Program-made: the position numbers and the translations under genes
Shown here: positions 8,537 through 16,795 of the stretch, in pieces
Position numbering within the stretch: the first letter of the stretch is position 1
Layout of the letters: each line of letters starts with the position of its first letter
Source of the DNA: Candidatus Methanoperedens sp.
GTDB taxonomy: Archaea; Halobacteriota; Methanosarcinia; Methanosarcinales; Methanoperedenaceae
Direction: 5' to 3'
DNA length: 31,789 bases
Assembly: GCA_026552835.1 (NCBI GenBank)
Contig: JAPMTY010000003.1
Location: forward strand, 1-31,789
Notes under the pieces: model-generated
What the model was told of the DNA's origin: nothing
Seen by the model: only the letters and a program-made list of their open reading frames with translations
Database searches by the model: none

Positions 8537-9016
8537 ATGAAAGAAATACTCGAGATACTGGAAAGCAATCCCAGAATAGCGCTTAAAGAAATTGCAGCCA
8601 TGACAGGAAGCACAGAAGCAGCCGTCGCCTCAAAAATCAAAGAGATGGAAAAAAAGGGGATAATTAGGAAATATAAGACAGTCATAGATTGGGAGAAGGC
8701 TGGCGAAGAATATGTTTATGCCATCATCGAATTAAAGGTCGCCCTGCGCTCAAGGACAGGCTACGATTCAATCGCAGAGCGGATTGCGAAGTTCCCGGAA
8801 GTAAGGTCAGTCCGCCTCATTTCAGGAGACCACGACCTCTCTCTTACAGTGCGCGGAAAGTCCATGAAAGACGTAGCCTTTTTTGTAGCTGAGAAAATAG
8901 CCACGCTTGAACAGGTGCAGGGGACTGTAACGCATTTTGTACTGCGCACATACAAGGAGGATGGAGATGTCTTATTCGAGAAAGAACGTTCAGAACGCCT
9001 TGCTGTATCCCCGTGA
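8537..9016 (+). CDS. Lrp/AsnC family transcriptional regulator
   Basis: A 159-residue regulator. The N-terminal winged helix covers residues 1-50 (ILESNPRIALKEIAAMTGST, then KIKEMEKKGIIRKYKTVIDW). A C-terminal RAM ligand-binding domain follows (about 60-145: YVYAIIELKVA, then RSVRLISGDHDLSLTV). Such proteins sense amino acids and usually regulate adjacent metabolic genes. The 3' end overlaps the aminotransferase gene by about 50 bases, so the pair is co-transcribed, and the regulator probably responds to a substrate or product of that enzyme. GAGG lies eight bases before the ATG. A TTTATAAT element at about 8460-8467 is a plausible promoter. Confidence 0.92.
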   Translation: MKEILEILESNPRIALKEIAAMTGSTEAAVASKIKEMEKKGIIRKYKTVIDWEKAGEEYVYAIIELKVALRSRTGYDSIAERIAKFPEVRSVRLISGDHDLSLTVRGKSMKDVAFFVAEKIATLEQVQGTVTHFVLRTYKEDGDVLFEKERSERLAVSP

Positions 9017-10181
9017 AGTCATGCCTGGAAAATTCATATCCGAAAAGGTAAGGGAAATCCCCCCTTCAGGAATACGGAAATTCTTTGACCTCGTCCTTGA
9101 AATGGACGATGTGATCTCACTCGGCGTGGGAGAGCCGGATTTTGTCACCCCGTGGCATATCAGGGAAGCATGCATCTACTCGCTTGAAAAGGGTTTCACA
9201 TCCTACACATCAAACCTCGGCCTTTTGGAATTGAGGGAATTGATATCAAAATCTTACATGTTGGATTACGGGATTGATTATAACCCGAAAAATGAGATTC
9301 TTGTTACAACAGGGGTAAGCGAGGCCGCAGACCTGGCGTTTCGGGCTGTAACAAACCCTGGAGACGAAGTAATAATCCCCGAGCCTTGCTACGTTTCGTA
9401 TAAACCCAGCGTTTCACTCGCAGGCGGTGTGCCCGTCCCGGTGCCCACATATAGTGATGACGAGTTCAGGGTCACGGCAGACCAGATTGAAAAAAGCATC
9501 ACAAAAAAAACCAAGGCGCTTGTGTTGAGTTACCCCAACAATCCCACGGGCGCTGTCATGAGAAAAAAAGACCTTGAAGAGATAGCTGATGTTGTGAATG
9601 AAAATGACATCGCGGTGATTTCGGACGAGGTTTACGCAAAATTGACCTACGATGGCGCACATACCTGTTTTTCCTCACTCCCGGGGATGAAAGAGAGAAG
9701 CATTATCCTGAACGGTTTTTCCAAATCGCATGCCATGACAGGTTTGCGCCTTGGTTATGCCGCAGGAAGCGAGGAGCTAATCGCAGCCATGACGAAAATC
9801 CACCAGTATGCAATGCTCTGTGCGCCGATTACAGCACAGATGGGAGCGATAGAGGCTCTCAAGAACGGCGACGGCGAGATGCAAAAGATGGTCAGGGAAT
9901 ACAACCGGAGGCGCCGCTTGGTTGTTAAGGGATTGAATAAACTCGGGCTTGAGACGTTTGAGCCAAAAGGCGCATTCTACGCTTTCCCCTCAATAAAAAG
10001 CACAGGATTGACCTCGGAAGAGTTCGCAGGCAGGCTTTTGAAAGAAGAGAAAGTGGCCGTTGTCCCAGGCAACGTGTTCGGGGAATGCGGCGAGGGGTAT
10101 CTGCGGTGCTCCTATGCAACATCGTATGAGGAACTTGTGAAGGCGCTTGCTAGGATTGAAGTGTTTATCGGGAAACTTTAG
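8967..10181 (+). CDS. PLP-dependent class I/II aminotransferase
   Basis: A 404-residue fold-type I aminotransferase that transfers amino groups between amino acids and 2-oxoacids. Visible family marks are GVGEPDFVTPWHI, the PNNPTGAVM loop, SDEVYAKLTYDG and the PLP-lysine motif NGFSKSHAMTGLRLGY. The substrate (aspartate, aromatic or branched-chain) cannot be fixed from sequence. Several in-frame starts exist inside the regulator gene. ATG 8967 is chosen because AAGGAGG (8954-8960) is spaced six bases before it; the family core begins about 17 residues later. The gene overlaps the Lrp gene upstream. Its stop overlaps the stop of the convergent membrane-protein gene by four bases. Confidence 0.93.
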   Translation: MSYSRKNVQNALLYPREVMPGKFISEKVREIPPSGIRKFFDLVLEMDDVISLGVGEPDFVTPWHIREACIYSLEKGFTSYTSNLGLLELRELISKSYMLDYGIDYNPKNEILVTTGVSEAADLAFRAVTNPGDEVIIPEPCYVSYKPSVSLAGGVPVPVPTYSDDEFRVTADQIEKSITKKTKALVLSYPNNPTGAVMRKKDLEEIADVVNENDIAVISDEVYAKLTYDGAHTCFSSLPGMKERSIILNGFSKSHAMTGLRLGYAAGSEELIAAMTKIHQYAMLCAPITAQMGAIEALKNGDGEMQKMVREYNRRRRLVVKGLNKLGLETFEPKGAFYAFPSIKSTGLTSEEFAGRLLKEEKVAVVPGNVFGECGEGYLRCSYATSYEELVKALARIEVFIGKL

Positions 10182-11101
10182 GTTTCTTGTTCAGATTTGA
10201 GCTTTGCAAGGTCATTCGGATGAAGGAGTAAATCATTGAAATAGACCTCTTTACCAGTTCTCGTCATGTACAGGCGAACCCAGAATACTGTGGTTAGAGG
10301 GGCAACAACAAAAACGTTTATGAATACATTGACGAGAGGCCAGATGAGATTCATAACAGGAGAGAATCTCATTAATTCCCCGATAATTGAGATAGCGACA
10401 ATGATTATACCCAGAATAAGCCACAGGACGAATACATCGGATTTATTTTTTTTGAAAAAATTAAAACCAGTGGTTATACCCTCTATGGGTTCGAGATTAT
10501 CCACAACCAGGGCATACCTGAAAACAGCAAATACAAGACCTAAAATAAGCAGATATAATACCCACAAAAAAATCCCTGCAATCAACAAAAACGGCGCACC
10601 GTTTTTTTCAGGGAATAAGAGTTGATTGATATCAAATTTCAAAGCGCCGGGCACTATGAACACTATACCAGCGAGCGAAAGCAGCCCGACAAGGACATCG
10701 GCCAGGAAGAGGTTCACAACGTTCTTTTTTCCCGCCTCTACCATCGTTGTTAGCTCACTTTTCCCTGTTTCCGTGGCCTGTCTGGCCATCCCGATAGCGC
10801 CTGCAGTAAAGAACGACTCGATAGCCAGGGAAATTAAGAAAAACGTGATGAGAAGGATAATAATTTGAGCAAGATGTGATATTACCATAGGAATAATAAT
10901 CAACAGGACTTCCTGTGGGGTGGTGGTATTTTCAAGTGTAGATAATGAAGGGCCAAAAATATTTAAAAACCCAAAACCAAGTATAATGATTGCAAGGAGG
11001 CTGGTTATTATTACATTCAGGGCAAAAGGAATGCCAAGATTGAGATTCTTAGTATATGTTTCAATTCCATTGTTTATGATTTTTCCGATATCTTCCACCA
11101 T
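10178..11101 (-). CDS. Polytopic membrane protein, DUF7847-like
   Basis: A 307-residue protein with six to seven hydrophobic segments (about 25-50, 65-100, 130-155, 170-200, 220-245, 255-280). Charged residues lie between the helices, and motifs such as GITTGFNFFKKNKSD recur in archaeal membrane proteins of the DUF4013/DUF7847 type. The role is unknown. It starts MVEDIGKIINNGIETYTKNL, a short cytoplasmic amphipathic lead common in that group. No partner gene is attached; it lies convergent to the aminotransferase with a four-base stop overlap. Confidence 0.7.
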   Translation of the reverse strand: MVEDIGKIINNGIETYTKNLNLGIPFALNVIITSLLAIIILGFGFLNIFGPSLSTLENTTTPQEVLLIIIPMVISHLAQIIILLITFFLISLAIESFFTAGAIGMARQATETGKSELTTMVEAGKKNVVNLFLADVLVGLLSLAGIVFIVPGALKFDINQLLFPEKNGAPFLLIAGIFLWVLYLLILGLVFAVFRYALVVDNLEPIEGITTGFNFFKKNKSDVFVLWLILGIIIVAISIIGELMRFSPVMNLIWPLVNVFINVFVVAPLTTVFWVRLYMTRTGKEVYFNDLLLHPNDLAKLKSEQET

Positions 11102-11154
11102 TGGTTAACTTTCCTCGGCTATCTAATGGTTTGATTATTTATTAAGGTATTCAT

Positions 11155-11424
11155 CTATTTCAGAAATAATATCAAAAGCAGCATCAACACAATCGCTAAA
11201 ATCATCATGAGGAGAGCAGATTTTTTATCGGTGCCAAAAACAACAGGTACAGGACCGATAAATATCACGCCTCCGCCTTTTACTCTGGTTTCTTTGCCCG
11301 CCTCTTCGGGTCTTTCCTCTTCCGCGCCTTTCTTTTCATTCCCTATCGTGCCAAAAGCAGCAAGAAGAAATCCCAGGATTATCAGGAAGCTTCCGGCTGT
11401 TATCAGGAAAGTCCAGTCAGGCAT
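11155..11424 (-). CDS. DUF131 (TIGR00304) family membrane protein, copy 2
   Basis: An 89-residue protein with two membrane helices (about residues 6-25 and 68-88). Between them lie a charged Glu/Lys linker and the family hallmark GVIFIGPVPVVFGTDKK. The start is taken at ATG 11424, which overlaps the end of the preceding DUF131 gene by eight bases. A longer reading would lie largely inside that gene. The family is confined to archaea and has no assigned function. It is the last gene of the pyrG-DUF366-DUF131-DUF131 run. Confidence 0.8.
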   Translation of the reverse strand: MPDWTFLITAGSFLIILGFLLAAFGTIGNEKKGAEEERPEEAGKETRVKGGGVIFIGPVPVVFGTDKKSALLMMILAIVLMLLLILFLK

Positions 11425-11641
11425 TTCTCTTCCCGAGCATAAAATAAGCAAGCATCAAAAATAAACCGATGACCATCGCAATCAATGTAATGCCGGGCGA
11501 TGAACCGAATGCAATGGGTATAGGGCCAATCATGATAAGTCCTGCAAAATCTGCATTTCGTGCTGATAGAAAGAATCCTGTAAAAACCAGCGCAAAACCT
11601 GCCAGTATTAAGACCAGTCCAATTTTGATTATATCGGTCAT
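11417..11641 (-). CDS. DUF131 (TIGR00304) family membrane protein, copy 1
   Basis: A 74-residue two-helix membrane protein with the hallmark GLIMIGPIPIAFGSSPG between the helices. The loop is much shorter than in the copy downstream, so the two are diverged tandem paralogues. They share I[GM]P[IV]P[IV][AV]FG and the same hydrophobic framing. The start codon overlaps the stop of the DUF366 gene by four bases (ATGA type), which implies coupled translation. Two small membrane proteins made side by side could form a heteromeric complex (inference). Confidence 0.8.
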   Translation of the reverse strand: MTDIIKIGLVLILAGFALVFTGFFLSARNADFAGLIMIGPIPIAFGSSPGITLIAMVIGLFLMLAYFMLGKRNA

Positions 11642-12195
11642 AGGCTTTTTGTTTTAGTAATGTCGCCTTCGATATCCTCTATTTCATGCAAAAATGTTTG
11701 GGAAATCTCCTCTGCGACAGGTTTCCAGTCCAGTCCGAACTCCCCAAGTGCTGCAGTCTTGACATCGCGGGGCGTCCCTTTTGTAGTGATGTTTATCCCG
11801 CAGTGAATCTTCTCGCTCGCAACCCCCGCGCTGGCAATGCTCACAGTGAGCTTCCTGTCATCGATAAAAAGGTCGTCGCCGTTCCTGGTCGTTTTTATCC
11901 CGTGCTTTTCAAGTACATCCTTTACGCAGATAATGAGGAGGCGCTGCATATAATAGGAAAGGCGCATGCTTGCAGGGGAATCGAACCTTTCCACAATAAT
12001 ATGGAGCAAATCATCGCCCTTTATGGTTTTCCCGGCTTTTTCATCCTCGAGATCTTTCATATTCTCAAATGTCACGTCCATGGGACCATGAAAGCACACA
12101 ATGGAATCGCCTTTTATTCCCATGCTGTAAGCCCAGAGAGGAGCTATCTGGGAGCCGTCGTATTTTATCAGGTCGGGGAGGATTTTGAATCTCAT
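11638..12195 (-). CDS. DUF366 family protein
   Basis: A 185-residue soluble protein recognised by its opening LPDLIKYDGSQIAPLWAY, typical of the archaeal DUF366 family. HCGINITTKGTPRDVKT lies further along. The family has no known activity; conserved Asp, Cys and His residues hint at a ligand-binding or catalytic site. AGAGG lies four bases before ATG 12195. The gene begins 15 bases after pyrG and overlaps the DUF131 gene downstream, so it belongs to one operon. Confidence 0.85.
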   Translation of the reverse strand: MRFKILPDLIKYDGSQIAPLWAYSMGIKGDSIVCFHGPMDVTFENMKDLEDEKAGKTIKGDDLLHIIVERFDSPASMRLSYYMQRLLIICVKDVLEKHGIKTTRNGDDLFIDDRKLTVSIASAGVASEKIHCGINITTKGTPRDVKTAALGEFGLDWKPVAEEISQTFLHEIEDIEGDITKTKSL

Positions 12196-12210
12196 TTTCC
12201 TCTTGGAATA

Positions 12211-13788
12211 CTACTCAAGCGCGGCCTTCACGAATGCCAGGAACGGAGGTGAAGGTTTTCCGGGGCGTGACCTGAATTCAGGGTGGAACTGCGAGCTGAA
12301 GAAGAACTTATGCCCCGGTATCTCGGCTATTTCCATCCTGTGGTCGTTGCGGCCAGTGAATTTCATGCCTTTTGCTTCAATCTGCGGGATGTATTCCGGA
12401 TTCACCTCATATCTGTGCCTGTGGCGTTCGACAAGTACTGTACCTCCGTATAATCTGCTTGCAAGCGACCCTTCCTTCAATATCGCCTCGCAGTTCCCAA
12501 GACGCATTGTTCCGCCTTTATTCCTGACATTTTCCTGCTCCGGAAGAATATCAATGACGGGATTTTCAGTCTGTGCAAGCTCGGAACTGTTCGCATCCGC
12601 AAGTCCAACCACATTCCGGGCGAATTCTATGACCGCAAGCTGCAGTCCGAGGCACAACCCAAGGTATGGGACATTATGTTCCCGTGCATATTTTACAGCA
12701 AGTATCTTGCCTTCTGTACCGCGAACTCCGAAACCACCAGGAACCAGAATGCCATTGTATTTCCCGAGCATTTCAATAGAAGCAGGTTTTCTCTCAAACT
12801 CCTCGGCATCTATCCAGTCAATATTGACCTGGCATCCGCACTCTATCCCTGCATGTTTTAGCGCTTCTCTTATACTGATGTAGGAATCCCCGAGATGTGC
12901 GTATTTTCCGACAACAGCTATACGTATTTCCCTGTCGATAGAAGCCATCTTGTTCATCAGTATATCCCATTCATGGGATATTTCCCGCGGGGTAAGTTTG
13001 AGTTTTCCCATTAAATAATCTGAGAGCCCTTCCTGTTCCATCAGGGCTGGAACGTAATAGATATCCTTTGCATCATGCGCGCTTATCACCGCGTTTGCAG
13101 GCACATCGCAGAAAAGCGCGATTTTTGATTTGGTATCTTCGAGCACGGGTTCCTTGCACCGCACCACGATTGCATCGGGTTGTAAACCCAGGCTCCGGAG
13201 TTCCTTGACCGAATGCTGCGTAGGTTTTGTCTTCTGTTCGCCCTGGGTGTCAAGAGGCACTAAAGTGACATGGACAAAAATAATATCTTCCTCTTTTTCT
13301 TCGCTGTGCATCTGGCGCACTGCCTCAAGGAAAGGCATGCTCTCTATGTCGCCAACCGTGCCGCCCACTTCTATTATACAGATATTAGCGCCGCTTTGTT
13401 TTGCAACTTTCCTGATTCTCTCTTTTATCTCGTTTGTTATATGCGGGATAATCTGAACAGTTTTCCCGAGATAATCGCCGCGGCGCTCTTTTTCAATAAC
13501 TGTCTGGTACACCTGTCCGGTGGTGATATTATGTTCGCGCGTGAGTTCGATATCAAGAAAACGTTCATAATTGCCAAGGTCAAGGTCCACCTCGCCCCCG
13601 TCCTTCAGTACAAAAACCTCGCCGTGCTGGTAGGGGCTCATGGTACCGGCATCGATATTGATGTACGGATCGATCTTGATGGCGGTCACATTGAAACCCT
13701 TATTTTTTAAAATGCGCCCGATAGAAGCAGCCGTTATTCCTTTCCCGAGCCCGCTCATCACACCGCCTGTGACTATGATGTACTTCAT
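12211..13788 (-). CDS. pyrG: CTP synthase
   Basis: Makes CTP from UTP, ATP and glutamine. The N-terminal synthetase domain (about 1-265) has the P-loop [17 protein letters not shown] and the CTP-binding [19 protein letters not shown] block. The C-terminal glutaminase domain has the oxyanion GGFGVRG, nucleophile C379 in LGLCLGLQL, and the His-Glu pair 502/504 in QFHPEF. At 525 residues it is standard length. In-frame GTG 13806 and ATG 13800 lie upstream. ATG 13788 is chosen because the protein then begins [10 protein letters not shown] like other archaeal enzymes, and because a CTATATTT (13813-13820) places the transcript start almost on it. First gene of a four-gene operon. Confidence 0.97.
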   Translation of the reverse strand: MKYIIVTGGVMSGLGKGITAASIGRILKNKGFNVTAIKIDPYINIDAGTMSPYQHGEVFVLKDGGEVDLDLGNYERFLDIELTREHNITTGQVYQTVIEKERRGDYLGKTVQIIPHITNEIKERIRKVAKQSGANICIIEVGGTVGDIESMPFLEAVRQMHSEEKEEDIIFVHVTLVPLDTQGEQKTKPTQHSVKELRSLGLQPDAIVVRCKEPVLEDTKSKIALFCDVPANAVISAHDAKDIYYVPALMEQEGLSDYLMGKLKLTPREISHEWDILMNKMASIDREIRIAVVGKYAHLGDSYISIREALKHAGIECGCQVNIDWIDAEEFERKPASIEMLGKYNGILVPGGFGVRGTEGKILAVKYAREHNVPYLGLCLGLQLAVIEFARNVVGLADANSSELAQTENPVIDILPEQENVRNKGGTMRLGNCEAILKEGSLASRLYGGTVLVERHRHRYEVNPEYIPQIEAKGMKFTGRNDHRMEIAEIPGHKFFFSSQFHPEFRSRPGKPSPPFLAFVKAALE

Positions 13789-13875
13789 GCCCCTTTTCAT
13801 AGGCACGCATTGAAATATAGTTAATGGATGCTAAAATTTATATCCATACCAGCTAACATAGAGCAGGTGATTTCA

Positions 13876-14034
13876 ATGAAAGTTTACATCTGCGATAAAA
13901 GCTGCTGTCCTGCAGTTGAAGTTGTCGGAAATGAAGTATTGATAGGCGAAGATGCGAATACGGTGAGATTAAAGAAGAACGAATGGAATAAACTGGTTGA
14001 GAAAATCCAGTCAGGCGAGCTTCATTCAATCTAA
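13876..14034 (+). CDS. Small conserved CCP-motif protein
   Basis: A 52-residue protein, [18 protein letters not shown] at the start and then [27 protein letters not shown] lies six bases before the ATG, and a TTTATAT box (13837-13843) is correctly placed, so this is a real gene despite its size. Paired cysteines (SCCP) near the start could bind metal. The layout, a C[PV]xVEV strand, a short V-x-[IV] strand and then L...EW..L...I..GE, resembles actinobacterial DUF397 proteins, but this is only a visual resemblance. Its stop overlaps the convergent pcm stop by four bases. Function is unknown. Confidence 0.75.
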   Translation: MKVYICDKSCCPAVEVVGNEVLIGEDANTVRLKKNEWNKLVEKIQSGELHSI

Positions 14035-14669
14035 AAATCAGGGAAACCTTTTTTACCAACAAGGGGCACGAACACAACGCCCCCTTTCGCTTCTTTTTTT
14101 ATCCCGTCGATTTTTGTCACAAGATAAAGTTCCTGAAAATTTTTGCCTACAGGGATAACGAGTTTCCCCCCGATTCTGAGCTGGTCTGTTAACGTCTCCA
14201 GGATTTCAGGAGAGGCCGCTGCAACGCTGATGCGGTCGTACGGCGCATAACCTGCAAGTCCGAGAGAGCCGTCCTCTACTATCACGGTGACATTGGTGAT
14301 GCCTGCCTTTTTCAGGTTATCGCGGGCAAATTGGGCAAGGCCTTCTATCCGTTCCACAGTATAGACATGACCGCTTCCCGCAAGCACTGCCATCACGGCG
14401 GCATGGTAGCCCGAACCCGCGCCAATCTCAAGTATTTTCATGCCGTCCTGTATATCAAGGTTGTCGCACATGATCGCGACCATGTGAGGGGCTGAGATGG
14501 TCTGTCCCCACCCGATGGACAGAGGATAATCTGCATACGCATTCCTTTGTTCTTTTTCAGGGACAAAAAGGTAGCGCGGAACGCTTTTCATCGCACTCAG
14601 GACGCGTTCGCTTATCCCGTGCTGCCTTAATTCCTCTATCAATCTGCTTTTTTGGTTTTCAAACTCCAT
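14031..14669 (-). CDS. pcm: Protein-L-isoaspartate O-methyltransferase
   Basis: Methylates isoaspartyl residues in damaged proteins with S-adenosylmethionine so that they can revert to aspartate. The 212-residue protein has [20 protein letters not shown] and the Ser/Thr-rich [11 protein letters not shown] that defines the substrate site. SAM motif I is [15 protein letters not shown], followed by VEDGSLG and [12 protein letters not shown]. Its start lies inside the 3' end of the HVO_0476-type gene (31-base overlap), so the two are translationally coupled. Confidence 0.95.
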   Translation of the reverse strand: MEFENQKSRLIEELRQHGISERVLSAMKSVPRYLFVPEKEQRNAYADYPLSIGWGQTISAPHMVAIMCDNLDIQDGMKILEIGAGSGYHAAVMAVLAGSGHVYTVERIEGLAQFARDNLKKAGITNVTVIVEDGSLGLAGYAPYDRISVAAASPEILETLTDQLRIGGKLVIPVGKNFQELYLVTKIDGIKKEAKGGVVFVPLVGKKGFPDF

Positions 14670-15310
14670 ACCGACTCCCGCTTTTTAATTATAACCCGCT
14701 CGCCACCTGCCCTTTTGATTTTCTTTGGACTCTTAAAACCCGAGTCTGCATAGATGCGTTTAATGTATTTTGCAGCAACTGCAACACCTTTCCTGCTTTT
14801 AAAGCAGCCGTCCCTTATTTTTATCCGTATGATTTTCAATTTGCGGTTATTTACCTCTACTTTATCCCCTATAACAAATTGCCGGTCGCCGGGCACGCGC
14901 ATCTCTACGGATTCGGTGGTTTCCCGGTGGCTGATTGCGATTTTTACCAAAACCTCGTCAATCGCCCTCGCCCATATCGTTTTAATATCTTCGGCATCGG
15001 CTTCATCCATTCGTTTGTCGCCGACCTCGACTGAAGTGACCTTTACAAGGGAAGCTTCACCCGTCGCCTCATCATCTATTACGAGTTCATCGCCTTTCCT
15101 AATAAGGCCTGAAAGCATCGCTCTGGTATGGAGCGATTCCCCTCTTTTGCTTACTATGACTCTCACGAGTGCATTTTTCGGTTTTTTCTGTTTGTGGACT
15201 GACCCGCATTCCTCGCATTGTAAAAGTACGTCCTTTGTACCTTTCAGGACAATATGCGGGACGGGTTCTGAGGGTGAGCATGAAGGGCATTCTGTTTCGA
15301 TTTTTTCCAT
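14639..15310 (-). CDS. HVO_0476 family zinc-finger protein
   Basis: A 223-residue protein with an N-terminal zinc finger ([16 protein letters not shown], then QCEECGSVH, residues about 8-37). A basic two-part domain follows, with [20 protein letters not shown] and [16 protein letters not shown], rich in beta strands and lysine or arginine. It fits the archaeal family annotated as HVO_0476 zinc finger (COG1326), whose role is unknown. A C-terminal basic tail ([19 protein letters not shown]) suggests RNA or DNA contact. Overlap with pcm suggests a link to protein repair or translation quality control, but that is inference. Confidence 0.85.
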   Translation of the reverse strand: MEKIETECPSCSPSEPVPHIVLKGTKDVLLQCEECGSVHKQKKPKNALVRVIVSKRGESLHTRAMLSGLIRKGDELVIDDEATGEASLVKVTSVEVGDKRMDEADAEDIKTIWARAIDEVLVKIAISHRETTESVEMRVPGDRQFVIGDKVEVNNRKLKIIRIKIRDGCFKSRKGVAVAAKYIKRIYADSGFKSPKKIKRAGGERVIIKKRESVWSLKTKKAD

Positions 15311-15381
15311 AATTCAAAATTGGGCGCTCTCTACATATAAATATCCGATGAGGTATGAATAAAATAAGACGAACTAAGATA

Positions 15382-15390
15382 TATTTAAAT
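15382..15390 (+). promoter_or_regulatory. TATA box for the small coiled-coil membrane protein
   Basis: TATTTAAAT lies 40-48 bases before ATG 15430. The predicted transcript start near 15412 leaves GGAGGT (15417-15422) within the leader, eight bases before the ATG. Confidence 0.6.
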
Positions 15391-15429
15391 AGAAAGATAA
15401 CTTACACAGAGCAACCGGAGGTAAAAGGC

Positions 15430-15777
15430 ATGAGGCTGAGCAAACAAAGTTTAATTCTTGCAACAATTGTACCGATGATATTCGGAATAGTAATACTCTG
15501 GAATTTCATGGATGCAATTGGTATATTGCAGCCGCTGGGTCAATCCACGTCGCTGATATACAGTCAATTAGTAGTAATTGGTATATTTTCATTCCTGGCT
15601 CTCGCAGTGTACTGGTGCGTAATGATGTACCTGATATATCTGCTTCAGGAGAACCTGATGATACTGGATGCAAATCTTGACAAGGCTGCAGACATTGGCG
15701 CCAAGCATCTTACAGAATCAAAGAACCTGTTGAATCAGGTTATAGCCATCCTGAAAAGATACGAAACAAGCCAGTAA
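15430..15777 (+). CDS. Small two-helix membrane protein with coiled-coil tail
   Basis: A 115-residue protein. Two hydrophobic helices (about 9-32 and 48-75) are followed by a C-terminal amphipathic segment (LDANLDKAADIGAKHLTESK, then LLNQVIAIL) that looks like a cytoplasmic coiled coil. It has no recognised family. The start is set by GGAGGT eight bases upstream; the reading frame extends further upstream but lies in the leader. Strong TATA, strong ribosome binding site and a strong terminator mark this as a well-expressed single-gene unit. Confidence 0.8.
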   Translation: MRLSKQSLILATIVPMIFGIVILWNFMDAIGILQPLGQSTSLIYSQLVVIGIFSFLALAVYWCVMMYLIYLLQENLMILDANLDKAADIGAKHLTESKNLLNQVIAILKRYETSQ

Positions 15778-15813
15778 TATGCGAAACGCATATTACTGAT
15801 TTTTCTTTTTTTT
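15772..15813 (+). terminator. Intrinsic terminator with stop codon in the stem
   Basis: A perfect 12-bp stem CAGTAATATGCG / CGCATATTACTG with an AAA loop (15772-15798), followed by a T-rich run to about 15813. The TAA stop of the membrane-protein gene (15775-15777) lies inside the left arm. Confidence 0.85.
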
Positions 15814-15846
15814 TAATTTTCTGGTTACATGAAATGATTTTCAAAA

Positions 15847-15877
15847 TCTTTGCGCTCTTGGCGTCTTTGCGGTGAAT
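15847..15877. repeat. Intergenic repeat, 'CTTTGCGGTGAA' type
   Basis: The segment TCTTTGCGCTCTTGGCGTCT followed by TTGCGGTGAA belongs to a short sequence class that, from memory, recurs between genes in many unrelated bacteria and archaea. No function is established. Here it lies between the terminator above and leuD. Confidence 0.45.
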
Positions 15878-15926
15878 TAAGATACCCATCGCAGAAGTCG
15901 CAAAAAATTATAATAAAAACCATTCT

Positions 15927-16451
15927 TCACTGAACCATTTTTTGCGCATACCCGATAAGCCCGCCTGCATCCACTATGCCGCGCACGAAGTCGGGCAGCG
16001 GCGTCGCCTGGTAGGTCTGGCCTTTTGTGGTATTGGTGATAATCCCGGACCCAAAATCGACCTCTATGTGGTCTCCTTCCTCTATCTTATCCGTATCAGG
16101 GCACTCAAGAAGAGGAAGTCCGATATTTATTGCGTTCCTGAAAAAGATACGGGCAAATGTTTTTGCGATGATGCATTTTACATTCGCGCCCCGAAGCGCA
16201 AGAGGCGCATGTTCGCGCGATGAGCCGCACCCGAAATTAAAACCTGCCACAATAATGTCCCCATCCTCCACACCGCTTGCGAATTCAGGGCGAACGCCCT
16301 CAAAAGCGTGTTTTGCAAGCTCCCCGGGTTTATTGATGGTGAGGTATTTTCCCGGAATTATTGCATCCGTATCTATGTCGTCCCCGAATTTCCAGACGTT
16401 TGCGGGGAGTTTCAGGTCGGTTTCGAGGTTGACTGTGAGTTTTTGCTTCAT
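15927..16451 (-). CDS. leuD: 3-isopropylmalate dehydratase (or homoaconitase) small subunit
   Basis: Swivelling small subunit of an aconitase-family hydro-lyase that acts in leucine synthesis or in the related 2-oxoacid extension routes. The 174-residue archaeal short form shows VWKFGDDIDTDAIIPGKYL and NFGCGSSREHAPLALRGA. The four residues YLTI after GK correspond to the loop said to separate isopropylmalate (YLV-type) from homoaconitate (YLRT-type) enzymes, and they match neither well, so specificity is uncertain. The large subunit is not in the window. There is no Shine-Dalgarno sequence. CTTATAAAC about 25 bases upstream suggests a leaderless transcript. Confidence 0.92.
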   Translation of the reverse strand: MKQKLTVNLETDLKLPANVWKFGDDIDTDAIIPGKYLTINKPGELAKHAFEGVRPEFASGVEDGDIIVAGFNFGCGSSREHAPLALRGANVKCIIAKTFARIFFRNAINIGLPLLECPDTDKIEEGDHIEVDFGSGIITNTTKGQTYQATPLPDFVRGIVDAGGLIGYAQKMVQ

Positions 16452-16492
16452 GACGGGCTATTTTGGTTGCGGGGTTTATAAGATTTATTCCT

Positions 16493-16795
16493 TTAGTTAT
16501 ACTCTCTCCACGTCTTCCCGCATTTCGTGCACCTGAAAAACCTTACCTCGCTCTCATCAGCAGACCGAAGCTGCCGCAGCCACCAGTAAGCCAAATCATT
16601 CCCGCAATCCTCGCATCTGGCTTTGGTCGTGGGCATTCCCATCTCGCGCCCCTCAAGGACTGTTACCTCGCGCTCATCCCGTTTGGTCTTTGAGACAAAA
16701 CCCCCTTTTATCTCCATTTCATGCCCGCATTTCCTGCACTTATAGACATTTTTAGCTGGCATCATCATGCTTTTACATTTAGGACAAAATTCCAT
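16493..16795 (-). CDS. tfs: Transcription factor S (TFIIS/RPB9-like)
   Basis: Archaeal RNA-cleavage factor that rescues backtracked RNA polymerase. Residues 1-25 form an N-terminal zinc ribbon ([13 protein letters not shown], then [10 protein letters not shown]). Residues about 60-100 form the C-terminal ribbon ([20 protein letters not shown], then [13 protein letters not shown]). The catalytic acidic pair is the DE in RSADESE. ATG 16795 is chosen over an upstream GTG because the protein then begins as in its homologues and a GTGAT lies four bases before it. It overlaps the NUDIX gene end by 17 bases. Confidence 0.95.
   Translation of the reverse strand: MEFCPKCKSMMMPAKNVYKCRKCGHEMEIKGGFVSKTKRDEREVTVLEGREMGMPTTKARCEDCGNDLAYWWLRQLRSADESEVRFFRCTKCGKTWREYN

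Noticed and set aside
8296..8685. Minus-strand ORF of 129 codons whose 3' half reads like protein (EEFKRSIEQAVERGLSPLKG, MRCEHMWAPRRLLL)
   Set aside because: Half of it lies antisense to the Lrp regulator, it has no ribosome binding site or promoter, and no family is recognisable. The 227-base intergenic part may be a degenerate repeat.
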